From Dehalococcoidales bacterium (GTDB lineage: Bacteria > Chloroflexota > Dehalococcoidia > Dehalococcoidales > GCA-2688105): a stretch of 19,135 bases of DNA. Numbering within the stretch: position 1 is the stretch's first letter; each line of letters starts with the position of its first letter. Positions 1-7,634 of the stretch are shown one piece after another. The notes beneath the pieces were generated by a model, which was given only the letters and a program-made list of their open reading frames with translations, did not search any database and was not told the DNA's origin. The position numbers were made by a program, and so were the translations under genes. The stretch covers positions 1 to 19,135 of the forward strand of contig DAOWJS010000027.1 in the NCBI GenBank assembly GCA_030640255.1, in the 5' to 3' direction.

Positions 1-64
1 AACCTCCAATCTATTTTGGGATAAATCCAACCTTAAAAGAATACCCCACAAACTAACCCTGTGC

Positions 65-70
65 TATAAT
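65..70 (+). promoter_or_regulatory. Candidate -10 box of dnaE
   Basis: A perfect TATAAT lies 27 bases upstream of the dnaE ATG. No convincing -35 hexamer is present 16-18 bases before it, so this is a -10 match only. A ribosome binding site AGAAGG at 88-93 sits 4 bases before the ATG at 98. Confidence 0.4.
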
Positions 71-97
71 TAGTCAAATGCTGAGCTAGAAGGTGCT

Positions 98-3000
98 ATG
101 TTCACTCATCTCCATGTCCATACCGAGTATAGCCTGCTTGATGGCATGTGCCGAATTCCCCAACTGGTGTCGCGAGCTAAAGGGTTGGGGATGGACAGCC
201 TGGCGATAACCGACCACGGGGTTATGTATGGTGCTATTCAGTTCTACCTGGCAGCCAAGGAAGCGGGGATAAAGCCCATCATCGGCTGCGAGGTTTATCT
301 CGCTCCCAACAGCCGCCTCAGCCGTGACGTCGGAGATAAGAACCACTATCACCTCGTTCTGCTGGCTAAAGACCAGACCGGATACCGCAATTTAATCCAG
401 CTCACCACCAGGGCGCACCTTGAGGGCTTCTACTATAAGCCGAGGATAGATAAAGAGCTTCTTGAACAGTATCACCACGGTCTTATTGCTCTCTCTGGCT
501 GTATCAGCGGCGAGGTTCCCCGCCTCACTCTGCAAGGGCGTCTCCAGGAGGCAAAACAGGCTGCCTTGTGGTATAAGCAGACCTTTGGTGATTTCTACCT
601 GGAGATTATGCGGCATCCCATCCCTGAACTGGAGCAAATAAACCAGGGTCTCATATCTATGAGCAGTGAGCTGGATATTCCGATGGTAGCCACTAACGAT
701 GTCCACTATATCAACCAGCAGGATGCCTCAGCCCACGACCTACTACTCTGTATTGGGACTAACTCTTCAATCTATGATGACAAGAGAATGAAGATGGCGG
801 GTGATTTCTTCTACCTCAAGAGCCCGCAGGAGATGGCTGAGCTATTCAGAGATATTCCCCAGGCACTGGAGAACACCGAGCGCATTGCTGAACAATGTAA
901 CCTCGAGCTTGAGTTTGGTCGCCTTTACCTCCCTGATGTAGAGTTGCCCCAGGGAAAGACTGCCGACCTGTTCCTGGCCGACCTCTGTTATCAGGGTTTG
1001 CCTCAATACTACCCTCAGCCTACCCCAGAGATAAAGCAGCGGCTTGACTATGAGCTGGAGGTAATCAAGCAGACCCAATTTGCCAACTACTTCCTCGTCG
1101 TCTGGGACATCATCTCCTTTGCCAGGAAGCAAAACATCATGTTTGGGGTTAGAGGTAGTGCTGCTGCCAGCATTGTCCTTCACTGTTTGGGTATCACTGA
1201 GATTGACCCTGTTGAGAATAAGCTGGTCTTTGAGCGCTTTCTTAATCTGGAGCGCCAGGAGATGCCCGACATAGATTTAGATTTTGAGGATGACCGCCGT
1301 GACCAGGTCATCGCCTATGTATCCCAGAGATACGGGCAGGACCATGTTGCCCAGATTATTACCTTTGGCACACTGGGCGCCAGGGCCGCCATCAGGGATG
1401 TGGGCCGGGCGCTGGGTATGCCCTATAGTGAGGTTGACCGGGTGGCTAGGCTTATTCCTGCAGCACCCAGTATAACCCTGGCTCGAGCCCTGGATGAGAA
1501 TAGCGAGCTCAAAAATATCTACGGTGAGGATGCCGTAGTTCGTAACCTGGTTGACTCAGCCAAGAGGATAGAGGGCATTGCTCGTCATGCCAGCACTCAT
1601 GCCGCCGGTGTGGTCATATCTAAAGAGCCCCTCACTGGATATGTCCCGCTGCAACGGCTAAGTAAGGGTAACGGTCAGGGAGCGGTTATGACCCAGTTCA
1701 CCATGGAAGATATTGCCCGGATTGGTCTACTCAAGATGGACCTCCTCGGTCTGGCTAACCTCACCATCCTGGGCAAAGCCAGGGAGATTATCAGTCAAAA
1801 CCAGGGCGTTGATATTGACCTGCACCATATCCCGATGGACGATGCCAAGACCTTTGAGTTGCTGTCCTCAGGGGAAACGGTTGGTGTGTTTCAGCTTGAA
1901 GGGGCGGGCATGCGCCGCTACATCAAGGAGCTTAAACCGACCACCTTCAACGATATTGCGGCTATGGTAGCCCTGTATCGTCCCGGTCCCATGGAGCACA
2001 TCCCCACCTTCATCAAAGCCAAGCACGGCATTGAGCCTATCCGCTACCCCCACCCCGCCCTAGCCAGCATCCTTGAGGAAACCTATGGGGTGATTGTATA
2101 TCAGGAACAGGTGCTGTTTATTGTGCAGGCTCTGGCTGGCTACAGCCTGGGGCAGGCTGACATCTTCCGCAAGGCAATGGGCAAGAAGATTCCCGAGGTT
2201 ATGAAGAAAGAGAGGCGTAGCTTTATTACCGGAGCCAAGAAGAATGGATTCCCGGCTGAGGTAGCCGCTGAGGTCTTCGCTCTCATTGAGCCCTTCGCTG
2301 GCTACGCCTTCAATAAGGCTCATGCCACCAGCTATGCCCTTATTGCCTATCAAACCGCCTATCTCAAGGCAAACTACCCGGCAGAATATATTACCGCTTT
2401 CCTGATTACCCATGCCGGTCAGTTAGAGAAGGTGGCTAGTGCTGTTGCCGAATGCCGTCGCCTGGGCATTACGGTGCTGCCGCCCGATATAAACCGCAGT
2501 CAAGCCAGCTTTTCTATAGGAAAGGATGGCGACGGCAATGCCCCAGCCATCCGCTTTGGACTAACCGCTATCAAGAATGTGGGCTCTGGAGCGGTAGAGC
2601 CTATCATTGCCCAGCGGAATAAAGGGGGCGACTTCAAATCTATTGAAGACCTGTGCCGCCGTTGTGACCTGCGTGGTGTCAACCGGCGGGTATTGGAGTC
2701 TCTGATTAAGGTTGGCGCCTTGGACTGCCTCGGCAGCCGTGGCAGTCTACTCCACCGTATTAGTCGTATCCTCTCTCTGGCGCCACGGGAGCAGTACCTG
2801 CGGGAGACAGGGCAATCTACCATGTTTGACCTGTGGGGGGAGGCAATGCCGGTGCCTATGCCCAGCCTTGACCTTGAGGAAGCCGACATCTCTATCAAGG
2901 AGAAGCTAGGCTGGGAGAGGGAGCTGATGGGAGTATATCTCTCCGAGCACCCCTTCAGTTCATTTGCCACTAAGGCGGCATCGGAGAATACCACTCTGTG

Positions 3001-3619
3001 CGGTCAGATTGATGCCGAGCTGGCGGGACAAACCGTGGTCGTTGCCGGAATGGTAGCCTCGGTTCGCTACCTGTTCACCAGAGATAGGCGTCCTTTTGCC
3101 AGCGCCGTTCTGGAAGACCTTGACGGCAGCATTGAGGTTATGGTCTGGCCCAAGGTCTACGCCGATACCAGGGAGCTATGGCAGGAAGGAAACATACTGC
3201 TGGTTGAAGGCAAGGTAAGGCTAAGGGATGAGCGGGTGCAGCTAAACTGCGATTATGTGCGCCGCTACCAACCCGAGGCAACCCAGAGTGAGGAGGTAAT
3301 TACCTCTCCACCGGTTGAGGCGCCGGCAGTAGCTGAGGAACCATCGCAAACTACTCCAGTTGAAAGCCACCGACTGGTTATCAGCCTCACTCAAACCAGC
3401 GATGAGGATAGTGATACCGCCTGTCTGCAGAAAGTGATTGACACCCTTAAAGAATTCCCCGGGCAGGATGAGGTAAAGCTATGCCTAACTAATGGGGAGA
3501 AGATTATTAATCTCAAGCTGTCTAATATATATACCAATCACTGCCCCGAGCTTCATCAGCGGCTGGTAGAGCTGGTGGGGGATGGGGGGCTAAGGGTAGA
3601 GACCACTAATAGCACTTGA
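98..3619 (+). CDS. dnaE: DNA polymerase III alpha subunit (DnaE), with intact PHP domain
   Basis: Catalytic subunit of the replicative DNA polymerase III; extends primed DNA in the cytoplasm. The 1173 residues match the usual DnaE length. The N-terminal PHP domain (about 1-210) has all expected metal ligands: H6, H8, D15, H40, E65, H83, C135, D201 and H203. E. coli DnaE has lost several of these, whereas bacteria with PHP-based proofreading keep them. The polymerase active site is MPDIDLDF with acidic residues D391 and D393, and the third aspartate is D548 in KMDLLGL. A helix-hairpin-helix region follows the GYAFNKAHA motif. An OB-fold lies near residues 1000-1070 (VVVAGMVASVRY onward), then a C-terminal clamp and tau-interacting tail. 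No intein is present. The ATG at 98 has AGAAGG upstream and starts directly at the PHP motif. The small membrane protein gene begins 21 bases downstream and is probably co-transcribed. Confidence 0.97.
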   Translation: MFTHLHVHTEYSLLDGMCRIPQLVSRAKGLGMDSLAITDHGVMYGAIQFYLAAKEAGIKPIIGCEVYLAPNSRLSRDVGDKNHYHLVLLAKDQTGYRNLIQLTTRAHLEGFYYKPRIDKELLEQYHHGLIALSGCISGEVPRLTLQGRLQEAKQAALWYKQTFGDFYLEIMRHPIPELEQINQGLISMSSELDIPMVATNDVHYINQQDASAHDLLLCIGTNSSIYDDKRMKMAGDFFYLKSPQEMAELFRDIPQALENTERIAEQCNLELEFGRLYLPDVELPQGKTADLFLADLCYQGLPQYYPQPTPEIKQRLDYELEVIKQTQFANYFLVVWDIISFARKQNIMFGVRGSAAASIVLHCLGITEIDPVENKLVFERFLNLERQEMPDIDLDFEDDRRDQVIAYVSQRYGQDHVAQIITFGTLGARAAIRDVGRALGMPYSEVDRVARLIPAAPSITLARALDENSELKNIYGEDAVVRNLVDSAKRIEGIARHASTHAAGVVISKEPLTGYVPLQRLSKGNGQGAVMTQFTMEDIARIGLLKMDLLGLANLTILGKAREIISQNQGVDIDLHHIPMDDAKTFELLSSGETVGVFQLEGAGMRRYIKELKPTTFNDIAAMVALYRPGPMEHIPTFIKAKHGIEPIRYPHPALASILEETYGVIVYQEQVLFIVQALAGYSLGQADIFRKAMGKKIPEVMKKERRSFITGAKKNGFPAEVAAEVFALIEPFAGYAFNKAHATSYALIAYQTAYLKANYPAEYITAFLITHAGQLEKVASAVAECRRLGITVLPPDINRSQASFSIGKDGDGNAPAIRFGLTAIKNVGSGAVEPIIAQRNKGGDFKSIEDLCRRCDLRGVNRRVLESLIKVGALDCLGSRGSLLHRISRILSLAPREQYLRETGQSTMFDLWGEAMPVPMPSLDLEEADISIKEKLGWERELMGVYLSEHPFSSFATKAASENTTLCGQIDAELAGQTVVVAGMVASVRYLFTRDRRPFASAVLEDLDGSIEVMVWPKVYADTRELWQEGNILLVEGKVRLRDERVQLNCDYVRRYQPEATQSEEVITSPPVEAPAVAEEPSQTTPVESHRLVISLTQTSDEDSDTACLQKVIDTLKEFPGQDEVKLCLTNGEKIINLKLSNIYTNHCPELHQRLVELVGDGGLRVETTNST

Positions 3620-3640
3620 GGTTAAGAATGGAGGATAAAT

Positions 3641-4201
3641 ATGGATGCGAAGCTTGCAGAACATAGAGTTCTCATGGGACATATTGAATCCCAGTTTCGG
3701 TTAATAATACAGGTGTTCACAGTTAGCCTCATCGTGTCTCTTGGACTCTTAGGTTATGCTTTCCAAATTGGGAGCTCGGCTCCATATATTTTCCTCTCTC
3801 CTATCCTAATCTTCATGCCATGCGGCTACCTTTTGGTTACATTGAGGGAAGAAATATTTCGGTGGGGCACTTATATCCGAGTTTTTATAGAGGATGGTAA
3901 AGACCTTAGATATGAGACGGCTCTGGCTCAACTCAGAGAAAAATACAACATCCGTGAATCATTAACACCCATTTATCTGAGTTATTGGGTGCTCCTAATT
4001 ATCTCTGTAGTTTTGTTTGTGGTTCATTCCTTGTGGGTAGGCTCTCAATGTCTTTGGTACTGGCTCGGTTGGGGGCTAGCCATTTTTGTTATAGGTGTCA
4101 TTCTTTTCCATCTTCATCGCCAATATGCTCAGATCCCTGAGAAGAAAACCAAAGAGTTCTCTAAGCAGTGGGAAAATATAAAAAAAGAATTTAAAAATTA
4201 A
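3641..4201 (+). CDS. Hypothetical four-helix membrane protein
   Basis: I do not recognise a named family. The 186-residue protein has four predicted membrane segments in two pairs: about 21-43, 47-67, 112-132 and 138-157. Between the pairs is a charged stretch (68-111) containing REEIFRWGTYIRVFIEDG. The C-terminus is lysine-rich (KKTKEFSKQWENIKKEFKN). The short amphipathic N-terminus and the conserved-looking YIRVFIE segment recall small hypothetical proteins scattered through bacterial and archaeal genomes, and loosely the SLATT-type membrane effectors, but no diagnostic motif supports that link. The ATG at 3641 has a strong GGAGG 7 bases upstream. It follows dnaE by 21 bases. Its codons look AT-richer than those of dnaE, which could reflect lateral acquisition. 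Confidence 0.8.
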   Translation: MDAKLAEHRVLMGHIESQFRLIIQVFTVSLIVSLGLLGYAFQIGSSAPYIFLSPILIFMPCGYLLVTLREEIFRWGTYIRVFIEDGKDLRYETALAQLREKYNIRESLTPIYLSYWVLLIISVVLFVVHSLWVGSQCLWYWLGWGLAIFVIGVILFHLHRQYAQIPEKKTKEFSKQWENIKKEFKN

Positions 4202-4261
4202 GATTACCTAGAGCCAGCTAACTTATGTAACGGAGCTAGACTGATATAGTAAGGGTAGATT

Positions 4262-4280
4262 GGAGGGGCTTTGCCCCTCT
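4262..4280. repeat. Intergenic hairpin 1 (GAGGGGC-TTT-GCCCCTC)
   Basis: A perfect 7-bp inverted repeat (4263-4269 with 4273-4279) has a TTT loop and one flanking G-T pair. It shares 16 of 18 bases with the core of hairpin 2 downstream. No T-tract follows, so it does not look like an intrinsic terminator. Confidence 0.75.
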
Positions 4281-4328
4281 CTAAAATCTCTCCCTCCCCT
4301 TCATTTTGAAGAGCACATAATGGGGAGT

Positions 4329-4353
4329 CTTAGAGGGGCTCCGCCCCTCTAAG
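4329..4353. repeat. Intergenic hairpin 2 (11-bp stem, second copy of the same core)
   Basis: A perfect 11-bp inverted repeat (4329-4339 with 4343-4353) has loop TCC. Its core GAGGGGCTCCGCCCCTCT is a near copy of hairpin 1, 70 bases upstream. This fits a dispersed intergenic palindromic repeat family, but only two copies are visible here. Confidence 0.75.
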
Positions 4354-4364
4354 GAAAGTATCTT

Positions 4365-4391
4365 CCCCTTCCCCTTATCAAGGGGAAGGGG
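4365..4391. repeat. Intergenic hairpin 3 (CCCCTTCCCCTT/AAGGGGAAGGGG)
   Basis: A perfect 12-bp inverted repeat (4365-4376 with 4380-4391) has loop ATC. Its G-rich arm is the first half of a canonical G-quadruplex pattern: four runs of at least three G at 4382-4385, 4388-4391, 4397-4400 and 4404-4406, with loops of 2, 5 and 3 bases. No T-tract follows. The stretch 4202-4528 as a whole contains no coding sequence that I can support apart from an unlikely TTG extension of radC. Confidence 0.75.
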
Positions 4392-4528
4392 ATAAAGGGG
4401 ATAGGGTTACCTAATAAAAATCTAAAGGGGGGTGAGGTAGATAAACAATCCCAGTGTAGAAGACTTTGCTCCTTAGTGCTAGAATATGGGAGAAAACTTT
4501 TTACACTAATTTGAGGGGAAAGCCCAAA

Positions 4529-5299
4529 ATGCCGGCAGATGATAAATCACTAGGGCACCGAAAAAGGTTGCGGGAAAGGTTCATTAAGTCGGGTCTTAAG
4601 GGCTTCCACGATTATGAAATCATTGAATTGCTCCTGACCCTGGGTTCCCCCCGTAAGGACTGTAAACCGCAGGCAAAAGAAGCCATTAAAAGGTTCAAAA
4701 CCTTGAGAGGGGCCCTGGAGGCTCCCCCCGAGGAACTACAGCAAATAGGTGGCATTGGTCCCCATTCCGTCTTTGGTATCAAGCTGGTGCAGGAAGTAGC
4801 CAGAGAGTTCCTTAAACAGAAAATTATAGATAAGCCCGTTTATAAATCCTCCCAGGAGATTTTTGACTATCTCTACCACTCAATGCGCGACCTCAAGAAA
4901 GAGGTATTCAAGGTTCTTTATTTAAATAGCCAAAATCAGATTATTGAAGTAGTCGACCTCTTTGAAGGCACCATAAATAGCAGCGTTATCTCCCCTCGTG
5001 AGGTTATAGAAGGTGCCATTAAATACAATGCCGTCTCCCTCATTTTTGTCCATAACCACCCTGCCGGCGACCCAGAGCCCAGCCAGAACGATAAAGATGT
5101 AACTAGAGACTTAGTCTATGCCGGGGCTATTATGCGGATTAGGGTCCTTGACCATATCATAATCGGCAATGACCGATACTTTAGCTTCGCTGGCGAAGGG
5201 CTCATTGAGCAATACGAACTGGACTTCTTGAAAATCAAGGTAGGGGGAACTTCTGAGGCTAAACGAAGACTATACCGGGCTAGATTATTTCACCCCTGA
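4529..5299 (+). CDS. radC: RadC family protein (JAMM/MPN+ domain)
   Basis: RadC is a JAMM-fold protein of unsettled biochemical role, historically linked to repair of stalled forks. The 256-residue product has the N-terminal signature GHRKRLRERF, a helix-hairpin-helix-like segment (about 70-90, with GGIGPH), and the C-terminal JAMM domain. The metal motif HNHPAGDPEPSQND has H175, H177 and D188, and the upstream glutamate is probably E125. The frame stays open to a TTG at 4466, which would add 21 residues. I prefer the ATG at 4529 because GAGGGG lies 10 bases upstream and the extension is unlike the family. It ends with a short basic tail after the JAMM fold. It is convergent with ogt, 41 bases apart. 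Confidence 0.93.
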   Translation: MPADDKSLGHRKRLRERFIKSGLKGFHDYEIIELLLTLGSPRKDCKPQAKEAIKRFKTLRGALEAPPEELQQIGGIGPHSVFGIKLVQEVAREFLKQKIIDKPVYKSSQEIFDYLYHSMRDLKKEVFKVLYLNSQNQIIEVVDLFEGTINSSVISPREVIEGAIKYNAVSLIFVHNHPAGDPEPSQNDKDVTRDLVYAGAIMRIRVLDHIIIGNDRYFSFAGEGLIEQYELDFLKIKVGGTSEAKRRLYRARLFHP

Positions 5300-5340
5300 G
5301 CCTCCCCGGACAGAGAGAAAATAGGGGTTTGTTGTAACAC

Positions 5341-5889
5341 CTACCGAATGCTGGCTGCGGCTTCTAGAGAAAGAAGCCGCCTCTTCATCTCCACTCCCCC
5401 ACTAAAACCACCGGGCCTGCCATCACTGGCTATTACCCGGTGACAGGGGACGATAATAGGCAGAGGGTTTCTGCTTAGAGCCTGCCCCACCGCCCGTGCC
5501 GCCCCGGGTCTCTTAATCTGCTCCGCTACCCAGAGGTAGCTCCTGGTCTTACCATAAGGGATGAGCCTGGTTACCTCCCACACCTTGTGCTGAAAGGGGG
5601 TGGCTCCTGAAAGGTCAAGTTCATCGGGGAAGGCTACCTGATGACCATCAAAGTAAGCCCTGAGGCGTTCCATTAAGTCCTCAAACCGGTGGGGGGAGCG
5701 GGTGGCATAGTTTACCCTGTCACCCAGTAGCTGGCGCACTTCTTGAGCTGAAGGTTGGGGTAAAGTGGTACTCAGCAGCCCCTTTGTCGAGCCCAATATT
5801 CCGACCCAACCCATATCAGTCTCAAAAGTAATGTACTTTAGCTCTCCGGGCGCAGTATCACCTCGGGTAGTGGTAGACTGCATCTCCAC
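5341..5889 (-). CDS. ogt: Methylated-DNA--protein-cysteine methyltransferase (Ogt/MGMT)
   Basis: A suicide repair enzyme that moves the methyl group from O6-methylguanine (and O4-methylthymine) to its own cysteine. The active-site signature IVPCHRVIASDG carries the acceptor Cys149 followed by His150. A degenerate N-terminal ribonuclease-like subdomain covers about 17-90. The DNA-binding part contains TPFQHKVWEVTRLIPYGKTRSY. The terminal GGFSGGVEMKRRLLSLE block is complete. The 182-residue length is normal. The start is ambiguous between a GTG at 5889, with AAAGGCGAG upstream, and an ATG two codons later. It lies 133 bases downstream of hpf on the same strand with no clear terminator between them, so it could be the last gene of that unit. 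Confidence 0.94.
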   Translation of the reverse strand: MEMQSTTTRGDTAPGELKYITFETDMGWVGILGSTKGLLSTTLPQPSAQEVRQLLGDRVNYATRSPHRFEDLMERLRAYFDGHQVAFPDELDLSGATPFQHKVWEVTRLIPYGKTRSYLWVAEQIKRPGAARAVGQALSRNPLPIIVPCHRVIASDGRPGGFSGGVEMKRRLLSLEAAASIR

Positions 5890-6022
5890 CAGTTTCTCGC
5901 CTTTATTTTGGACTACAGAGGCTCTGGCAATAGCTAGGGGCGTTAGCTTGACTAATAAGATGGTTGCCGGCGACGTTGTAGATAAGCCGCCAGGAAGATA
6001 CCCGCTTTAGATTTTTTCCCGT

Positions 6023-6568
6023 TTACTCCAGCTCAGGCTCAATAAGCCCATAGTTTCCGTCCTTGCGTCGATATAACAGGTTAAGCTCTTCAGTATCAGC
6101 ATTAAAGAACAGGAAGAAATCATGACCCAAAAGCTCCATCTGGTCTATGGCTTCATCCACCGACATTGGCTTAATGGCAAACCGCTTAACCTTAATCACC
6201 CTTTTCGGTGGTGGTGCCGTCTCTACCTCCTGGCTGAATTCACCCCTAGCCAACGAGCTACCCCTTCCCTTTCTATACAACTTTCCCTTGTAGTGCTCGA
6301 TTTGCCGATTCATAATGGTGACTACTTTATCAATAGCGGTGAATAGGTCTTCTCCCCTCTCCTCACCCCGGAGCAGGGTGCCACTGCTGTTTATGGTTAC
6401 CTGCACCACAAAGTGCTGCTGGGGAGACTTCGTCTTTTCTTCGGTTATTTCTACCTTGGACTCCATAATATTAGGCAGATGGCGGCTGAGCTTGCTCAGT
6501 TTGCGCTCAATGTAGCTGCGCAATGTTGGTGATAGCCGTGCGTTTTTATCGGTTATCTGTAGCTCCAT
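6023..6568 (-). CDS. hpf: Ribosome hibernation-promoting factor, long form (HPF)
   Basis: Binds the 30S subunit and dimerises ribosomes into inactive 100S particles when growth slows. The 181 residues contain the S30AE N-terminal domain (about 1-100), a variable linker (101-122), and the C-terminal dimerisation domain (about 123-179). The C-terminal domain shows RVIKVKRFAIKPMSVDEAIDQM and ends in LLYRRKDGNYGLIEPEL. Having both domains marks the long type used by most bacteria outside the gamma-proteobacteria. The ATG has a GGGGGGAG Shine-Dalgarno about 12 bases upstream. It begins 30 bases after comF and is probably co-transcribed with it. Confidence 0.96.
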   Translation of the reverse strand: MELQITDKNARLSPTLRSYIERKLSKLSRHLPNIMESKVEITEEKTKSPQQHFVVQVTINSSGTLLRGEERGEDLFTAIDKVVTIMNRQIEHYKGKLYRKGRGSSLARGEFSQEVETAPPPKRVIKVKRFAIKPMSVDEAIDQMELLGHDFFLFFNADTEELNLLYRRKDGNYGLIEPELE

Positions 6569-6598
6569 TGATTCGTGTTTCTCCCCCCTTTAACGCTC

Positions 6599-7306
6599 TT
6601 AAATCTCTCTGGCCAGCACTAACCCCCACACTGAGCTCGCTCCGGCGGCTTTTAGTGCCGCCGCACCGGCATCAAGGGTAGCCCCAGAGGTGGAGACATC
6701 ATCTATAAGTAATACTCGCTTATCCTGTAGCCTGCGGTCACGGCAGGCGAAAGCATCAGCTACATTACTTCGCCGTTCGTCCACCGTCAATGCTCTAGTC
6801 TGGGGAGGGGCATGCTTCTCTCGGACGAGGCAGTCGTTGACGACAGGTAAATTGATGAGCTTGCCTAGCTCCTGAGCCAGCAAGCAGGATTGATTATAGC
6901 CACGCTCCCGTAATCGTTTGTGGTGTAGTGGCACCGGCACCAGAACTTCTCCGGGCATGGGGTTGGTGACGAGATAATCCTGCAGCAAACTAGCCAGAGG
7001 TGCCGCCAGGGCTCTAAGGTTACGGTATTTTAGCTGATGTATCGCCTGGCGCATTACTCCATCAAATCGAAATGGGGAGCGAATGCCATCTATCTCCGCC
7101 CGCCAGCTCACACAGCCCGGACATAGTATGCCGCTGGGTTGGGGTTTACCACACCGGGGACAGAGTGGGGGCATAATTCGGGGTAACCAGCGGCGACAGG
7201 AGGAGCAAATAAAATCCCCCTCCTTCCCGCAGCCTACACACCACTGGGGAAATAATAGGTCAAGTGCTATCCCCTTGAGCTTAGCTACTTGAGGAAGCAC
7301 ATTCAT
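6599..7306 (-). CDS. comF: ComF family phosphoribosyltransferase-like protein
   Basis: ComF proteins take part in DNA uptake for natural transformation and in processing of internalised single strands. The 235-residue product starts with an array of paired cysteines at about 23/26, 34/37, 49/52 and 62/65, suggesting two zinc sites. A type I phosphoribosyltransferase fold follows, with the PRPP loop VLLIDDVSTSGAT near 198-210 and the family block VPLHHKRLRERGYNQ. The start is uncertain. GTG 7309, ATG 7306 and GTG 7300 are in frame close together; AGGTGAT precedes the last at usual spacing. No other competence genes are visible. It lies between the zinc ribbon gene (36 bases upstream) and hpf (30 bases downstream). 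Confidence 0.92.
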   Translation of the reverse strand: MNVLPQVAKLKGIALDLLFPQWCVGCGKEGDFICSSCRRWLPRIMPPLCPRCGKPQPSGILCPGCVSWRAEIDGIRSPFRFDGVMRQAIHQLKYRNLRALAAPLASLLQDYLVTNPMPGEVLVPVPLHHKRLRERGYNQSCLLAQELGKLINLPVVNDCLVREKHAPPQTRALTVDERRSNVADAFACRDRRLQDKRVLLIDDVSTSGATLDAGAAALKAAGASSVWGLVLAREI

Positions 7307-7342
7307 CACCTATAATCTGGATTTTCAGGGTGAATCGCTATT

Positions 7343-7555
7343 CTAGCGGGAGCGGGCACTTTGTGACGCCCCACTCATAATGGGTTCGTTAAGGTAAATA
7401 TCGCCATTCCTTATTTTCAGGTTGAAGCCGCAATCAGGATTGGTGCAAACCCATGCTTTGTAGAGAATGTCTGCCCCTTGACTGCCAAAGTCAGATAGGG
7501 GCACCAGGTCGCCAGTCTTGCACTTCAGGCATTTGGGAAAATTGAATTGTTCCAC
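7343..7555 (-). CDS. Small zinc ribbon protein of unknown function
   Basis: I do not recognise a named family. The protein has about 70 residues with one four-cysteine zinc ribbon: CLKC near the N-terminus and CTNPDC in the middle, separated by about 25 residues. The segment CGFNLKIRNGDIYLNEP is followed by a Ser/Arg-rich tail. The frame is open to a GTG at 7564, but GGGAGGTGG overlaps that codon and lies 5 bases before the in-frame GTG at 7555, so I chose 7555. It is the first gene behind a strong promoter, ahead of comF and hpf. Possible roles include a nucleic-acid or ribosome-associated accessory factor; this is a guess from context only. Confidence 0.72.
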   Translation of the reverse strand: MEQFNFPKCLKCKTGDLVPLSDFGSQGADILYKAWVCTNPDCGFNLKIRNGDIYLNEPIMSGASQSARSR

Positions 7556-7590
7556 GGAGTCCACCTCCCGACCAAATTTGAATCCCTTGT

Positions 7591-7619
7591 AGTATACACT
7601 AAGTGGTGGCTGTTGACAA
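7591..7619 (-). promoter_or_regulatory. Sigma70-type promoter of the zinc ribbon-comF-hpf unit
   Basis: Reading the minus strand, TTGTCA (7619-7614) is separated by exactly 17 bases from TATACT (7596-7591). That gives 5 of 6 matches at both hexamers. The leader to the GTG at 7555 is about 29 bases. The promoter sits in the 70-base gap after the ligase gene stop codon, so this unit is transcribed independently of the transporter operon. Confidence 0.75.
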
Positions 7620-7634
7620 GGGCTTATACTGGCG

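Noticed and set aside
2500..2994. 164-codon ORF antisense to dnaE
   Set aside because: Lies wholly inside a well-supported dnaE and is Arg/Ser-rich, typical of a shadow frame.
4329..4391. Reading hairpins 2 and 3 as Rho-independent terminators of the dnaE unit
   Set aside because: Neither stem is followed by a T-tract on the plus or minus strand.
4466..4528. Extending radC to the TTG at 4466
   Set aside because: No good ribosome binding site at the TTG, and the added residues are unlike the family. GAGGGG precedes the ATG at 4529.
7613..7630. Plus-strand TTGACA with TATACT as a promoter
   Set aside because: The two elements are only 6 bases apart; the minus-strand TTGTCA-17-TATACT fits much better.
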